A stretch of DNA of 64,000 nucleotides from Acidisoma sp965199065. GTDB taxonomy: Bacteria; Pseudomonadota; Alphaproteobacteria; Acetobacterales; Acetobacteraceae. The DNA is taken from positions 1,240,001 through 1,304,000 of the forward strand of contig NZ_CBDAQN010000001.1 in the NCBI RefSeq assembly GCF_965199065.1, read 5' to 3'. Of this stretch, positions 1-7,907 are shown in pieces. The position numbers and the translations under genes are program-made. Under the pieces are notes generated by a model that was given only the letters and a program-made list of their open reading frames with translations, was not told where the DNA came from and did not search any database. Position 1 is the first letter of the stretch. Each line of letters starts with the position of its first letter.

Positions 1-192
1 CGTGGAGAGTTTGGCGTCGGGCGTGAAGGTGTCGCCCTTCTCATCGTGGTTCATCCCTTGGATTTTATCATCCTTGGGCGAAACGATGGTGACCTGGGCG
101 CCTGCCTTCTTCAGGGCCTCAACCGGTCCCGTGAGTTCGACCTGCTCGAAGCCGTCAGTCACCAGGACCGCAATCTTTTTGGAAATGGTCAT
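1..192 (-). CDS. PfpI/DJ-1 family protein, N-terminal part (runs off left edge)
   Basis: The first 64 residues are visible, starting MTISKKIAVLVTDGFEQVEL on the minus strand. This matches the N-terminal strand-helix of the PfpI/DJ-1/type-1 glutamine amidotransferase-like superfamily, whose members are glyoxalases, deglycases or stress hydrolases. The GFEQVELTGP segment carries the conserved acidic residue next to the active site. The nucleophilic Cys lies beyond the window edge, so activity cannot be judged. A GGAGAGA ribosome site stands just before the ATG at 190-192. The gene is divergent from the ydfG-like gene, with about 160 bp between the two starts. Confidence 0.8.
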   Translation of the reverse strand, partial: MTISKKIAVLVTDGFEQVELTGPVEALKKAGAQVTIVSPKDDKIQGMNHDEKGDTFTPDAKLST

Positions 193-350
193 GCTGTCTC
201 TCCGGATATTGCGCCCCTTGCGGCGTTGCCTTCCGGGGCCTGAGCGTTAGATGGAGTGCCCAGGGCGGCGCTCAACGTGCCGCCCGCTTTCGTGACCGCC
301 GCAAAGCTGAGAGATGCGGTCGGCGGTTCAGCCAGGAGAAGACCACGGAC

Positions 351-1106
351 ATGATCGTTCTCATCACGGGTGCCTCAGCCGGCTTCGGCGCATCGATCGC
401 GCGGGTGCTTGCGTCCGAGGGCCACAGGATCATCGCCGCCGGGCGACGCGCCGACCGCCTCGACGCGCTCGTCGCCGAGATCGGGGCGGACAAGGTCCTG
501 CCGCTGGTGCTGGACGTGACGGATCGGGCTGCCGTCAAAGCCGCGATCGAAGGGTTGCCGGAAGCCTGGGCAGGTATCGACATACTGGTGAACAACGCGG
601 GACTCGCGCGCGGTATCGCCCCGGCGCAGGAAGCGAAGCTCGACGATTGGGAGACGATGATCGACACCAACGTCAAAGGCTTGACCTACGTCACCCATGC
701 CGTGTTGCCGGGCATGGTGGCGCGAGATCGCGGGCACATCGTCAACATGGGCTCGGTCGCCGGCAACTGGCCCTACCCCGGCGGCAACGTCTACGGCGCC
801 ACCAAGGCGTTCGTCCGCAACTTCTCGCTCAATCTGAGGACGGACCTGCTCGGCACGAAGGTGCGGGTGACGAATGTCGAGCCCGGGCTCGTCGCGGGCA
901 CCGAGTTCTCCTCCGTGCGCTTCGATGGCGACAAGGCTCGCGCCGCCAACGTCTACGCCAACACGACGCCGCTGACCGCCGAGGACGTGGCGGAAACGGT
1001 GCGCTGGGTCGTGACGTTGCCGTCCCATTTCAATGTCAACACGATTGAGATCATGCCGGTGGTGCAAGGGTGGGCCGGGCTGAAGGTGGTGAAGACGGAG
1101 GCTTAA
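351..1106 (+). CDS. ydfG: SDR family NADP-dependent 3-hydroxy acid dehydrogenase, YdfG-like
   Basis: This is a 251-residue classical short-chain dehydrogenase/reductase. It has the nucleotide-binding TGASAGFG motif near residues 5-12, NNAG near residue 83, and the catalytic Ser135, Tyr148 and Lys152. The C-terminal part and the PGLVAGTEFS segment resemble YdfG, which oxidises L-allo-threonine, serine and 3-hydroxypropionate with NADP. Length is normal. The start is the ATG at 351, with AGGAG about 12 nt upstream. A GC-rich hairpin at 1109-1129 follows the stop but lacks a T-run. Substrate is inferred from family resemblance only. Confidence 0.88.
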   Translation: MIVLITGASAGFGASIARVLASEGHRIIAAGRRADRLDALVAEIGADKVLPLVLDVTDRAAVKAAIEGLPEAWAGIDILVNNAGLARGIAPAQEAKLDDWETMIDTNVKGLTYVTHAVLPGMVARDRGHIVNMGSVAGNWPYPGGNVYGATKAFVRNFSLNLRTDLLGTKVRVTNVEPGLVAGTEFSSVRFDGDKARAANVYANTTPLTAEDVAETVRWVVTLPSHFNVNTIEIMPVVQGWAGLKVVKTEA

Positions 1107-1175
1107 CCGGCGGCGTCTGGCCCGCCGCCTGGAGCATGGCCGACGTGTGAAGCTACCTTGTGGGTCGACATGTCG

Positions 1176-1204
1176 TTGACAGAAGGCGGGTTGCTTGATA
1201 GGGC
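1176..1204 (+). promoter_or_regulatory. Likely sigma-70 promoter for rplU-rpmA
   Basis: A perfect TTGACA at 1176-1181 is followed after 17 bp by TAGGGC at 1199-1204, about 87 bp before the rplU start. The -35 is consensus and the -10 is poor but GC-rich, as is common in high-GC alphaproteobacteria. No transcription start data are available. Confidence 0.5.
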
Positions 1205-1239
1205 CCGCCGGCTTGACCAGCGACTTCGCCGGTCGGCCC
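1201..1239 (+). promoter_or_regulatory. Hairpin in the rplU 5' leader
   Basis: Arms 1201-1212 and 1228-1239 pair at 10 of 12 positions around a 14-nt loop, directly after the proposed -10 box. It would sit at or near the 5' end of the rplU mRNA. Some r-protein operons have autoregulatory leaders, but there is no direct evidence that this one does. Confidence 0.3.
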
Positions 1240-1290
1240 ATAAGAAGAAGCCGCTCCAACGAGGGCGCAGCAATGAAAGACCGTTAGCCT

Positions 1291-1677
1291 ATGTTCGCAG
1301 TCATCCGCACTGGCGGAAAGCAATATCGCGTCGTGCCGAACGCCATCCTCAAGGTCGAGAAGCTCGAGGCCGAGGCCGGTAGCACAATCACCTTCGACGA
1401 AGTTCTGGCAGTCGGCGAAAACGGCGGTGCATTGTCCGTGGGCGCCCCCCTGGTGGCGGGCGCGACCGTGACCGCGACCGTCGTGGCCCAGGATCGCCTC
1501 GACAAGATCATCATATTCAAGAAGCGCCGCCGGCAGAACAGCCGCCGCAAGAACGGCCATCGCCAGCACGTCACCGTTCTGCGCATCGCGGACATCGTGG
1601 CGTCCGGCGGGCGTGCCTCGGAGACCGTGGTCGAAGCGGCCCCGGCCGAAGAAACCGCCGCCGAATCTGCGGCCTGA
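1291..1677 (+). CDS. rplU: 50S ribosomal protein L21
   Basis: The protein opens with MFAVIRTGGKQYRV, the L21 signature, and has the RRRQNSRRKNGHRQ basic stretch that contacts 23S rRNA. It has 128 residues against about 103 in E. coli; the excess is an Ala/Glu-rich acidic tail from about residue 105, a kind of extension common in alphaproteobacterial L21. It is followed after 27 bp by rpmA and is very probably co-transcribed with it. The start fits the invariant N-terminus of the family. Confidence 0.97.
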   Translation: MFAVIRTGGKQYRVVPNAILKVEKLEAEAGSTITFDEVLAVGENGGALSVGAPLVAGATVTATVVAQDRLDKIIIFKKRRRQNSRRKNGHRQHVTVLRIADIVASGGRASETVVEAAPAEETAAESAA

Positions 1678-1704
1678 GCCGGTTGAACATAAGGAGAGCA
1701 CCAG

Positions 1705-2001
1705 ATGGCCCATAAGAAAGCAGGCGGCTCGTCCCGCAACGGCCGCGATACCGCCGGCCGCCGCCTTGGCGTGAAGAAGTTCGGCGGCGAAAGCGTCGTT
1801 GCCGGCAACATCATCATCCGCCAGCGCGGCACCAAGATGAAGCCCGGCAGCAATGTCGGCCTCGGCAAGGATCACACGATCTTCGCCCTGGTCGATGGCC
1901 ATGTCAGTTTCGAAACGAAGGCCGACCGGGTGCATGTATCCGTGAAGACGCGGCCGGCGGCGCCGATGCCGGCCGCGCCGCTGCCCGTCGCCGCCGAATA
2001 A
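1705..2001 (+). CDS. rpmA: 50S ribosomal protein L27
   Basis: This 98-residue protein begins MAHKKAGGSSRNGRD, the nearly invariant L27 start. The N-terminus reaches the peptidyl transferase centre and is already in mature form, with no Firmicutes-type cleavable leader. The VKKFGGESVVAGNIIIRQRG core is intact. A short Pro/Ala tail (about residues 84-98) is the only oddity. AAGGAG lies about 8 nt before the ATG. A terminator-like hairpin follows the stop. Confidence 0.97.
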   Translation: MAHKKAGGSSRNGRDTAGRRLGVKKFGGESVVAGNIIIRQRGTKMKPGSNVGLGKDHTIFALVDGHVSFETKADRVHVSVKTRPAAPMPAAPLPVAAE

Positions 2002-2028
2002 CCGCCGATACCTTCGATTACCGAGCAG

Positions 2029-2054
2029 AAGGGGTCGGCACCGCCGGCCCCTTT
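2029..2054 (+). terminator. Terminator-like hairpin after rpmA
   Basis: Arms 2029-2039 and 2043-2053 form an 11-bp stem with one G-U pair and a 3-nt loop, ending in CTTTA. The T-run is short. It lies between the rpmA stop and the obgE start, so it probably attenuates rather than fully separates the two genes. Confidence 0.5.
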
Positions 2055-2072
2055 ATGCGTTTTGGGTGCGCC

Positions 2073-3107
2073 ATGAAGTTCCTCGACCAGGCCAAAATCT
2101 ACGTCCGTTCAGGCGATGGCGGGGATGGAGTGACCGCGTTCCGGCGCGAGAAATACATCGAGTTCGGCGGCCCTGACGGCGGCAACGGCGGCCGGGGCGG
2201 CGATGTCATCTTCGAGGCCGCGCCCGATCTCAACACGCTCATCGACTTCCGCTATTCGCAGCATTTCAGGGCGCCCAAGGGCGGCAACGGCGCGGGCTCC
2301 GATCGCACCGGCGCCAACTCCGACCCTGTCGTCGTCCGCGTGCCGGTCGGCACCGAGATCCTGGCCGAGGACCGAGAGACTCTGCTGGCCGATATCGACC
2401 GGCCGACGGCGCGCGTCGTGCTGTGCCGGGGCGGCGACGGCGGCCACGGCAACGCCCATTTCAAGAGCAGCACCAACCGCGCGCCGCGCCGCGCCGACAA
2501 GGGCTGGCCCGGCGAGGAGCGCTGGGTCTGGCTGCGCCTCAAGCTCATCGCCGATGTCGGGCTGGTCGGGCTGCCCAACGCAGGCAAGTCGACCTTCCTC
2601 TCGGTCGTATCCGCCGCGCGCCCCAAGATCGCCGACTACCCGTTCACGACGCTGACGCCGCAACTCGGCGTCGTGCGGCCCACCGACTACGAGGAGTTCG
2701 TGCTCGCGGACATCCCAGGCCTCATCGAGGGCGCGCATGAAGGCGTTGGCCTCGGCGACCGCTTTCTCGGCCATGTCGAGCGTTGCGCCGCCCTGCTGCA
2801 TCTGGTGGACGGCGCCGCCGGTAACGTCGTCGACGCCTGGCGCACGATCCGCGAGGAGCTGCAGGCCTATGGCGGCGGCCTTTCCGAGAAGCCTGAAATC
2901 CTCGTGCTGAACAAGTGCGACGCCATGTCGCCGCGCGAAACCTCGGCGCGTCGGGCGGCTTTGGCGAAGGCCAGCGGCAAGCCGGTCTACGTCGCGTCGG
3001 GCGTGAGCCGCGAAGGCGTGCCCGAAATCCTGCGGGTGCTCATGACGATCGTGCACGAGGCCCGCGCCGAACGCGCGGCGGCGCTGAAAACCTCCGTCCT
3101 GGCGTGA
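2073..3107 (+). CDS. obgE: Obg family GTPase (CgtA/ObgE)
   Basis: ObgE is a GTPase acting in late 50S assembly and stress control. The glycine-rich Obg fold fills residues 1-158. The G domain follows, with G1 GLPNAGKST at 166-174, the switch FTTLTPQLG, G3 DIPGLIEGA and G4 NKCD. The ATG at 2073 gives the conserved MKFLDQAKIYV start; an in-frame ATG at 2055 would add six unconserved residues and lies next to the terminator hairpin, so I reject it. The product has 344 residues, normal for alphaproteobacteria. It follows rplU-rpmA and precedes proB by 10 bp. Confidence 0.96.
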   Translation: MKFLDQAKIYVRSGDGGDGVTAFRREKYIEFGGPDGGNGGRGGDVIFEAAPDLNTLIDFRYSQHFRAPKGGNGAGSDRTGANSDPVVVRVPVGTEILAEDRETLLADIDRPTARVVLCRGGDGGHGNAHFKSSTNRAPRRADKGWPGEERWVWLRLKLIADVGLVGLPNAGKSTFLSVVSAARPKIADYPFTTLTPQLGVVRPTDYEEFVLADIPGLIEGAHEGVGLGDRFLGHVERCAALLHLVDGAAGNVVDAWRTIREELQAYGGGLSEKPEILVLNKCDAMSPRETSARRAALAKASGKPVYVASGVSREGVPEILRVLMTIVHEARAERAAALKTSVLA

Positions 3108-3117
3108 GTGTCTCCGC

Positions 3118-4269
3118 GTGAGCGCCAGCCGCGCCGAGCCTCGGGTGATCGCCCTGCCCGCCATTGGTTCCGCCCGGCGGCTGGTCATCAAGCTCGGCAG
3201 CGCCCTGGTGGTCGATCCCGACGCCGCCAGCCCTCGCCAGGGCTGGCTGGGCGAGGTGGCGGCGGATATCGCTGAACTGCGCGCGACGGGCACCGAGATC
3301 ATCGTCGTGTCCTCCGGCGCCATCGCCCTCGCACGGCGGACGCTCGGCCTCACGCAGCCCCGGCTGCGGCTCGAGGAAAAGCAGGCGGCGGCGGCGGTCG
3401 GCCAGATCCGGCTCGCCCAGGCCTGGACCGAGGCGCTCTCCGGCCAGGGCCTGACGGCGGCTCAGCTTCTGCTGACGATGGAGGACACCGAGGACCGGCG
3501 GCGCTACCTCAACGCGCGCGCGACGCTGACGACCCTGCTCGGGCTCGGCTGCGTGCCGGTCATCAACGAGAACGATACGGTGGCGACGGCCGAAATCCGC
3601 TTCGGCGACAATGACCGCCTCGCCGCCCGGGTGGCCGAGATGGTGCAGGCGGACCAGCTGGTTCTGTTTTCCGACATCGATGGTCTCTACACGGCCGATC
3701 CGCGACTGGATCCGGCCGCCTCCCATATTCCTGTGGTGACGGCGATGACGGCCGAGATCGACGCGATGGGCGGCGAGCCGCCCCCGGGCTACTCCTCGGG
3801 CGGGATGCGGACGAAACTCGCCGCCGCCCGCATCGCGACGAGCGCCGGCTGCGCCATGGCAATCGCACTCGGACATCGGCCTCATCCGCTGCGCGCCCTG
3901 GCCGACGGCGCCCGCTGCACCTGGTTTCTCGCCGTGCAGGACGGCCGCTCCGCCCGCAAACGGTGGATCGCGGGGAGCCTCTCGCCCGTCGGCTGGCTGA
4001 CGGTCGATGCTGGCGCGGCGCGGGCCCTCGGCGCGGGGCGGTCGCTGCTGCCGGCGGGCGTGACGGCTGTCACCGGCGACTTTGCTCGCGGTGACGCGGT
4101 GCGCGTGGTGGGTCCGGATGGCGATGAGGTGGCGCGCGGCCTCTCAGCCTATACGAGCGAGGATGCCCGCCGGATCATCGGCCACCGTTCCGAGGAAATC
4201 GAGACCATCCTGGGCTGGCGCGGCCGCGACGAACTCATCCACCGCGACGACCTCGTATTGATGTCATAA
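3118..4269 (+). CDS. proB: Glutamate 5-kinase
   Basis: ProB phosphorylates L-glutamate with ATP, the first step of proline synthesis, and is feedback-inhibited by proline. The amino acid kinase domain covers about residues 20-270: VIKLGSALV for phosphate binding, VVSSGAIA, VINENDTV, FGDNDRLAA and the PGYSSGGMRTK loop. A PUA domain occupies the C-terminal 100 residues, giving 383 in all, the usual long form. The start is GTG at 3118. A second GTG 27 bp downstream would also leave the kinase fold intact. No proA is seen nearby. Confidence 0.95.
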   Translation: MSASRAEPRVIALPAIGSARRLVIKLGSALVVDPDAASPRQGWLGEVAADIAELRATGTEIIVVSSGAIALARRTLGLTQPRLRLEEKQAAAAVGQIRLAQAWTEALSGQGLTAAQLLLTMEDTEDRRRYLNARATLTTLLGLGCVPVINENDTVATAEIRFGDNDRLAARVAEMVQADQLVLFSDIDGLYTADPRLDPAASHIPVVTAMTAEIDAMGGEPPPGYSSGGMRTKLAAARIATSAGCAMAIALGHRPHPLRALADGARCTWFLAVQDGRSARKRWIAGSLSPVGWLTVDAGAARALGAGRSLLPAGVTAVTGDFARGDAVRVVGPDGDEVARGLSAYTSEDARRIIGHRSEEIETILGWRGRDELIHRDDLVLMS

Positions 4270-4409
4270 CGGCTTGCTGTTTGGCTAACGAGATCGCGTT
4301 TTCTCAGCATGGCTATCCTGGCCGGACGTGCGCCGAATTTCCTAAGGGATCACCAACTCGAGGCATTAGATGCGTGGCGACGCGCGTCTGTTGGCAACGA
4401 GGACTTTCG

Positions 4410-5624
4410 ATGGAGCCTGAGGTCGACCGCAGGATAGAAACTGACGTGCCGCTGCAGATGGTGGCGGAAGATGAAGTGCGGCGGAACGGGTTCCGTCTGA
4501 CGTTCCCTGCCGATCTGGAGCAGCGTTACCGGCTCGATGTCGCCGCTGCGCGGGCCCATGAGCTGCCAAAGGTGGCGTGCATCGGTCTCCTGCTGTTCAT
4601 GGGCATAGGCATCCTGTGGAATTTGTTTGTCGATCCGGATCCCAGGTGGAAGCTCTCACTCGTCGTCTGGTCGCTGATGATCGCGGGCGTGGTTCTGGTT
4701 CAGCCTTACTTCAAGCCCGCTGTTGCCTTTTGGAAACGTGAAGCCGCTATCCTTTGCTTCTATGGCTTCATGTGCCTTTCCGTCATGGTGTTCGTCGACC
4801 GCCAGCCGACCCCGCTCACACTCGAGCCGCTCATCTTTACCGCGCTGCCGATGTACTTCGTGTTGATATTCGTGCGGTTGCCGTTTCCGCTCGCGATCCT
4901 CTTCATGGCCGTCAGCGAAGGCACCTACGGCGCAATCCTTCTGCACCATCCCGAACTTTCCGAGCCCGGCAAGGTCTTTCTGCTGGCGTTCGTGCTGGCA
5001 CTCACTCTGCCCACGCTCGTCGCCGCTCATCAGCTCGAAAGAGCTTCGCGCCGGCTCTATCTGCATGGCCTGTCGCAACATCTGAACTACGAACGCGTCG
5101 TGGCGCAGAATGCCGTCCTCACCGATCTGTCCTTCACGGATCCTCTGACGGGGATCGCCAACCGCCGCCGCATGACCGGCGAGCTGCAGCACCTCTGCGA
5201 CAAGGAAGACACCTGCTCCACCTTCCTCATCGTCGACATCGATCTGTTCAAAAACTTTAACGATCTTTACGGGCATCCTGTCGGCGATCGTTGCCTGCAG
5301 GAAGTGGCGACCTGCCTTGCTTCGGCTTTGCGTGGAAACGATCTTTTGGCTCGTCTCGGTGGCGAGGAATTCGGCATTCTGCTGCCGGAGCTGCCGATGC
5401 AGGAAGCCGTGCTCGTGGCGGAACGCCTACGTGCGGGCGTTGCGGCCTACCCTTTCATGGTCGGCACGCGGATCGTCAGAATCACGGTCAGTGTGGGCGT
5501 TGCCGGTATCGTCGGCTTCGACGAGCCTGCCCGGGTAATGGACGCTGCCGACAAAGCCCTTTACCGGGCGAAGCGCGCCGGGCGGAACCGTGTCGGCGGG
5601 CCCTGGCTGAAGGTAGTCTCCTAG
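4410..5624 (+). CDS. Membrane-bound diguanylate cyclase (GGDEF)
   Basis: This 404-residue protein makes cyclic di-GMP from two GTP. After about 50 cytoplasmic residues come five or six membrane segments (about residues 50-210), with no recognisable periplasmic sensor domain. A GGDEF domain fills the C-terminal half. The active-site motif is GGEEF near residue 317 and the RxxD product-inhibition site (RGND) is near 308, so both catalysis and feedback look intact. The ATG at 4410 has GAGG about 8 nt upstream; an open frame extends back to 4281 but lacks a ribosome site. Its 3' end overlaps the xerD frame on the other strand. Confidence 0.9.
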   Translation: MEPEVDRRIETDVPLQMVAEDEVRRNGFRLTFPADLEQRYRLDVAAARAHELPKVACIGLLLFMGIGILWNLFVDPDPRWKLSLVVWSLMIAGVVLVQPYFKPAVAFWKREAAILCFYGFMCLSVMVFVDRQPTPLTLEPLIFTALPMYFVLIFVRLPFPLAILFMAVSEGTYGAILLHHPELSEPGKVFLLAFVLALTLPTLVAAHQLERASRRLYLHGLSQHLNYERVVAQNAVLTDLSFTDPLTGIANRRRMTGELQHLCDKEDTCSTFLIVDIDLFKNFNDLYGHPVGDRCLQEVATCLASALRGNDLLARLGGEEFGILLPELPMQEAVLVAERLRAGVAAYPFMVGTRIVRITVSVGVAGIVGFDEPARVMDAADKALYRAKRAGRNRVGGPWLKVVS

Positions 5625-6548
5625 CGCAGCAGCGCCCTCTGCCGTGCTGGCCACAACGGCCAATGCCAGAGGGTGGTGGCGCTCCACCAGCCTCTGCAAC
5701 CGTTCTGCCAGAAGATGCGTGTAGATCTGCGTCGTCGCTATGTCGGCATGACCGAGCAGGAGTTGCAGGCTGCGGAGGTCGGCGCCGCGGCCGAGCAGAT
5801 GCGAGGCGAAGGAATGCCGCAGCACATGCGGGGAAACCCGCGCCGGATCGAGCCCGGCCTTCCCCGCAACCTGCTTCAACTGGAGGAAGAACGCCTGGCG
5901 CGTCAGCGGGCGGCGTGCATCCCTTCCCGGGAACAGCCATTTACCGGTCCGAGGCAAAACTGCCCGCAAAGCCTGCGCTGCCTCCCGCGCGGCATCCGAC
6001 AGAGGCACGACGCGATCGCGGCCACCCTTGCCTCGCACCAGCAGCATTTCCGCGTCGGGGGTCAGCGCCGCTGCCGGCAGCGCCAGCAACTCGGAGATCC
6101 GCAGTCCGCTCGCATAGAGGATCTCCAGCCCGGCGCGCATCGCGAGGCCGGTGCGGCCACCGGCCGCGTTGGCGGCCCCCGCGGCAGCCTGCAACAGCTG
6201 GTCGACCTCGGCCTCGGTGAGATTTTTCGGCAACGGCGCCTGCGCCTTGGGCGAGGAGAGCAAGCGAGCCGGATCGTCCGCCCGCACACCTTCGCGGAGC
6301 AGGAACCTGTGGAACTGGCGGATGGAGGCGAGCCGCCGCGCCTGGGTGCGTGACGCCAGCCCCTCGGCTGCGAGCGAGGCGAGATAAGCCCGCAGAGCCT
6401 CCGGCCGGGCGGCCGCAAGCCGCTCGCCCCGCACAGCCAGAAATGCGCCGAGGTCTTCGAGATCGGCCCGGTAGGCGGCGAGCGTGTTCCACGCGGCCCC
6501 GCGCTCGGCCGCCATCATCTCGAGGAACGCTTCGAGGTGCCGATCCAT
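5427..6548 (-). CDS. xerD: Site-specific tyrosine recombinase XerD, with C-terminal extension
   Basis: XerD resolves chromosome dimers at dif together with XerC. The N-terminal SAM-like core-binding domain spans residues 1-95 and the catalytic domain about 110-295. All catalytic residues are present: Arg150, Lys174, His241, Arg244, His267 and nucleophile Tyr276. The family normally ends just after the VERHHPLA motif at about residue 295. Here the frame stays open for about 78 more residues, the last 65 codons running antisense through the 3' end of the diguanylate cyclase gene. The tail looks like an extension produced by loss of the original stop, and has no domain I recognise. Confidence 0.88.
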   Translation of the reverse strand: MDRHLEAFLEMMAAERGAAWNTLAAYRADLEDLGAFLAVRGERLAAARPEALRAYLASLAAEGLASRTQARRLASIRQFHRFLLREGVRADDPARLLSSPKAQAPLPKNLTEAEVDQLLQAAAGAANAAGGRTGLAMRAGLEILYASGLRISELLALPAAALTPDAEMLLVRGKGGRDRVVPLSDAAREAAQALRAVLPRTGKWLFPGRDARRPLTRQAFFLQLKQVAGKAGLDPARVSPHVLRHSFASHLLGRGADLRSLQLLLGHADIATTQIYTHLLAERLQRLVERHHPLALAVVASTAEGAAALGDYLQPGPADTVPPGALRPVKGFVGSVHYPGRLVEADDTGNAHTDRDSDDPRADHERVGRNART

Positions 6549-6679
6549 CAGGAACGCATCAGAGATGCCGCAGCATACTGCTCCTGCAGCGCCAGCCAGC
6601 CGGAGGAGATAGGCTGGATGATATCCAACAGGCGCTCGGCTGGCCGCATGTCTCCCTCACTACTCAAGCGTGGCGGATG

Positions 6680-6697
6680 CTGACACCACGCTGTCAG
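6680..6697. promoter_or_regulatory. Perfect inverted repeat in the xerD/DMT divergent gap
   Basis: CTGACA at 6680-6685 and TGTCAG at 6692-6697 form a perfect 6-bp dyad with a 6-bp spacer, 44 bp before the transporter start. The geometry suits a dimeric repressor operator, but no adjacent regulator gene is present. Confidence 0.3.
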
Positions 6698-6740
6698 AGC
6701 CACCCCTCTATAGCCCGTCGCGGATAACAGGAGCGAGCAG

Positions 6741-7604
6741 ATGAAGCGATGGGCCGGACCGGCTTTGATGGGAGGGTCGACGCTCGCCTACAGCTTGGCC
6801 GGATACTTCACCCGGCTCATCCCGCTCGACGCGATCAGCCTGCTGTTCTGGCGCGCCCTGTTCGCGGGCCTGATGATCGTGACGCTGATCCTGGTGCAGT
6901 ATCGCGGCGAGGCCTGGGCAAGAACGCGGGACATCGGCTGGCAGGGGGTCGTGATCGGCGCGTTGGGAGTTGTCTCCTCCTATTCCTACCTCGCGGCGTT
7001 CCGCCACACGACCGTCGCCGATGTCTCGATCATCTACGCTACCCTGCCCTTTGTCACAGCGGGCTTTGCCTGGGTCGTTCTGCGGGACCGTGAAGGCTGG
7101 CGCGTGATCGTCAGCAGCATAGTGGCGCTCGTCGGCGTCGGTATCATGACGGGGGGCGCCATTCGGCACGGGCATCTGCTCGGCGACCTGTTGGCGTTCG
7201 CGATGACGGCCTCGTTCGCCATCATGCTGGTTCTGCTGCGCCGGGGCCGCCGCGTCTCGATGCTGCCCGCAGTTGCGCTTCAATGCCTGCTGAGCGCGCT
7301 GGTCGCCGCACCCTTCGCGCATATCAGTCCGATCGGCAGCTTGCCGCTGCTTCACCTCGCCCTGTTTGGAACCTGCCAATATGGCCTCGGACTCGTGCTG
7401 CTCGCCTTCGGTATGCGCCGCGTCGGTGCCACGGAAGGGGCATTGATCGGTCTGCTGGATACCCCGCTGGCGCCGCTCTGGGTCTGGCTCGCCTTCAACG
7501 AAGTGCCGCCGCTGCTGACCCTGGTCGGCGGCGCGGTCGTGCTGGGCGCCGTGTTCTGGAACATGACAGGCACCTCAAGCACCGCAGAAGCCCCGGCGGG
7601 CTAG
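6741..7604 (+). CDS. DMT superfamily (EamA) transporter
   Basis: This 287-residue, very hydrophobic protein has about ten membrane helices in two repeated EamA halves (about residues 7-140 and 150-280). The first half carries the FWRALFAGL and SSYSYLAAFRHTTVADVSIIYATLP type motifs of the family, and the second the mirrored LIGLLDTPLAPLWVWLAFNE motif. Such proteins export amino acids, purines or other metabolites; substrate cannot be assigned. AGGAG lies about 10 nt before the ATG. It sits between xerD and the aroK region. Confidence 0.87.
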   Translation: MKRWAGPALMGGSTLAYSLAGYFTRLIPLDAISLLFWRALFAGLMIVTLILVQYRGEAWARTRDIGWQGVVIGALGVVSSYSYLAAFRHTTVADVSIIYATLPFVTAGFAWVVLRDREGWRVIVSSIVALVGVGIMTGGAIRHGHLLGDLLAFAMTASFAIMLVLLRRGRRVSMLPAVALQCLLSALVAAPFAHISPIGSLPLLHLALFGTCQYGLGLVLLAFGMRRVGATEGALIGLLDTPLAPLWVWLAFNEVPPLLTLVGGAVVLGAVFWNMTGTSSTAEAPAG

Positions 7605-7744
7605 CTCTTGTCGATGGCGCTGGCCGGCAGCACCTCATGAACCTGATGCTGGTGCAGAGGCAGCGGAAACATCCCCAGAGCGAGGAAACCGCCGCCGATC
7701 ACGACCAGCAGGAAAAGAATGACGACCAACAGGAAACCACGCAT
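7601..7744 (-). CDS. 47-residue single-pass membrane microprotein
   Basis: A short minus-strand frame encodes 47 residues starting MRGFLLVVILFLLVVIGGG, one strongly hydrophobic helix (about residues 3-26). A conserved-looking polar tail follows, FPLPLHQHQVHEVLP, then a charged end. The composition is what a real membrane miniprotein shows, not a shadow frame. From memory, small proteins of this pattern occur near aroK in related alphaproteobacteria; I could not check this. A GAGGGG sits rather far (about 12 nt) from the ATG. The stop overlaps the end of the convergent transporter gene by 3 nt. Function unknown. Confidence 0.7.
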   Translation of the reverse strand: MRGFLLVVILFLLVVIGGGFLALGMFPLPLHQHQVHEVLPASAIDKS

Positions 7745-7907
7745 TCGGCTGATCTGCCCCTCGAGTCTGCGCCTATGCTAGAGCTATACCAGCCTGACCG
7801 GAGTCGCGAAGCGAGGCGAGGATGATTAGGTTCCGGGTGAAGAAGAGCTGGAGCGCGCTGATCGTTTTCAGGCTGAGCTCGGGAGCGGACGACAAGCCTG
7901 GGATGTG

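Noticed and set aside
1109..1129. Hairpin after ydfG as a terminator
   Set aside because: The 7-bp GC stem has no T-run and such stems are frequent by chance in this composition.
4281..4409. N-terminal extension of the diguanylate cyclase
   Set aside because: No ribosome site and no membrane or domain features, whereas ATG 4410 has GAGG upstream.
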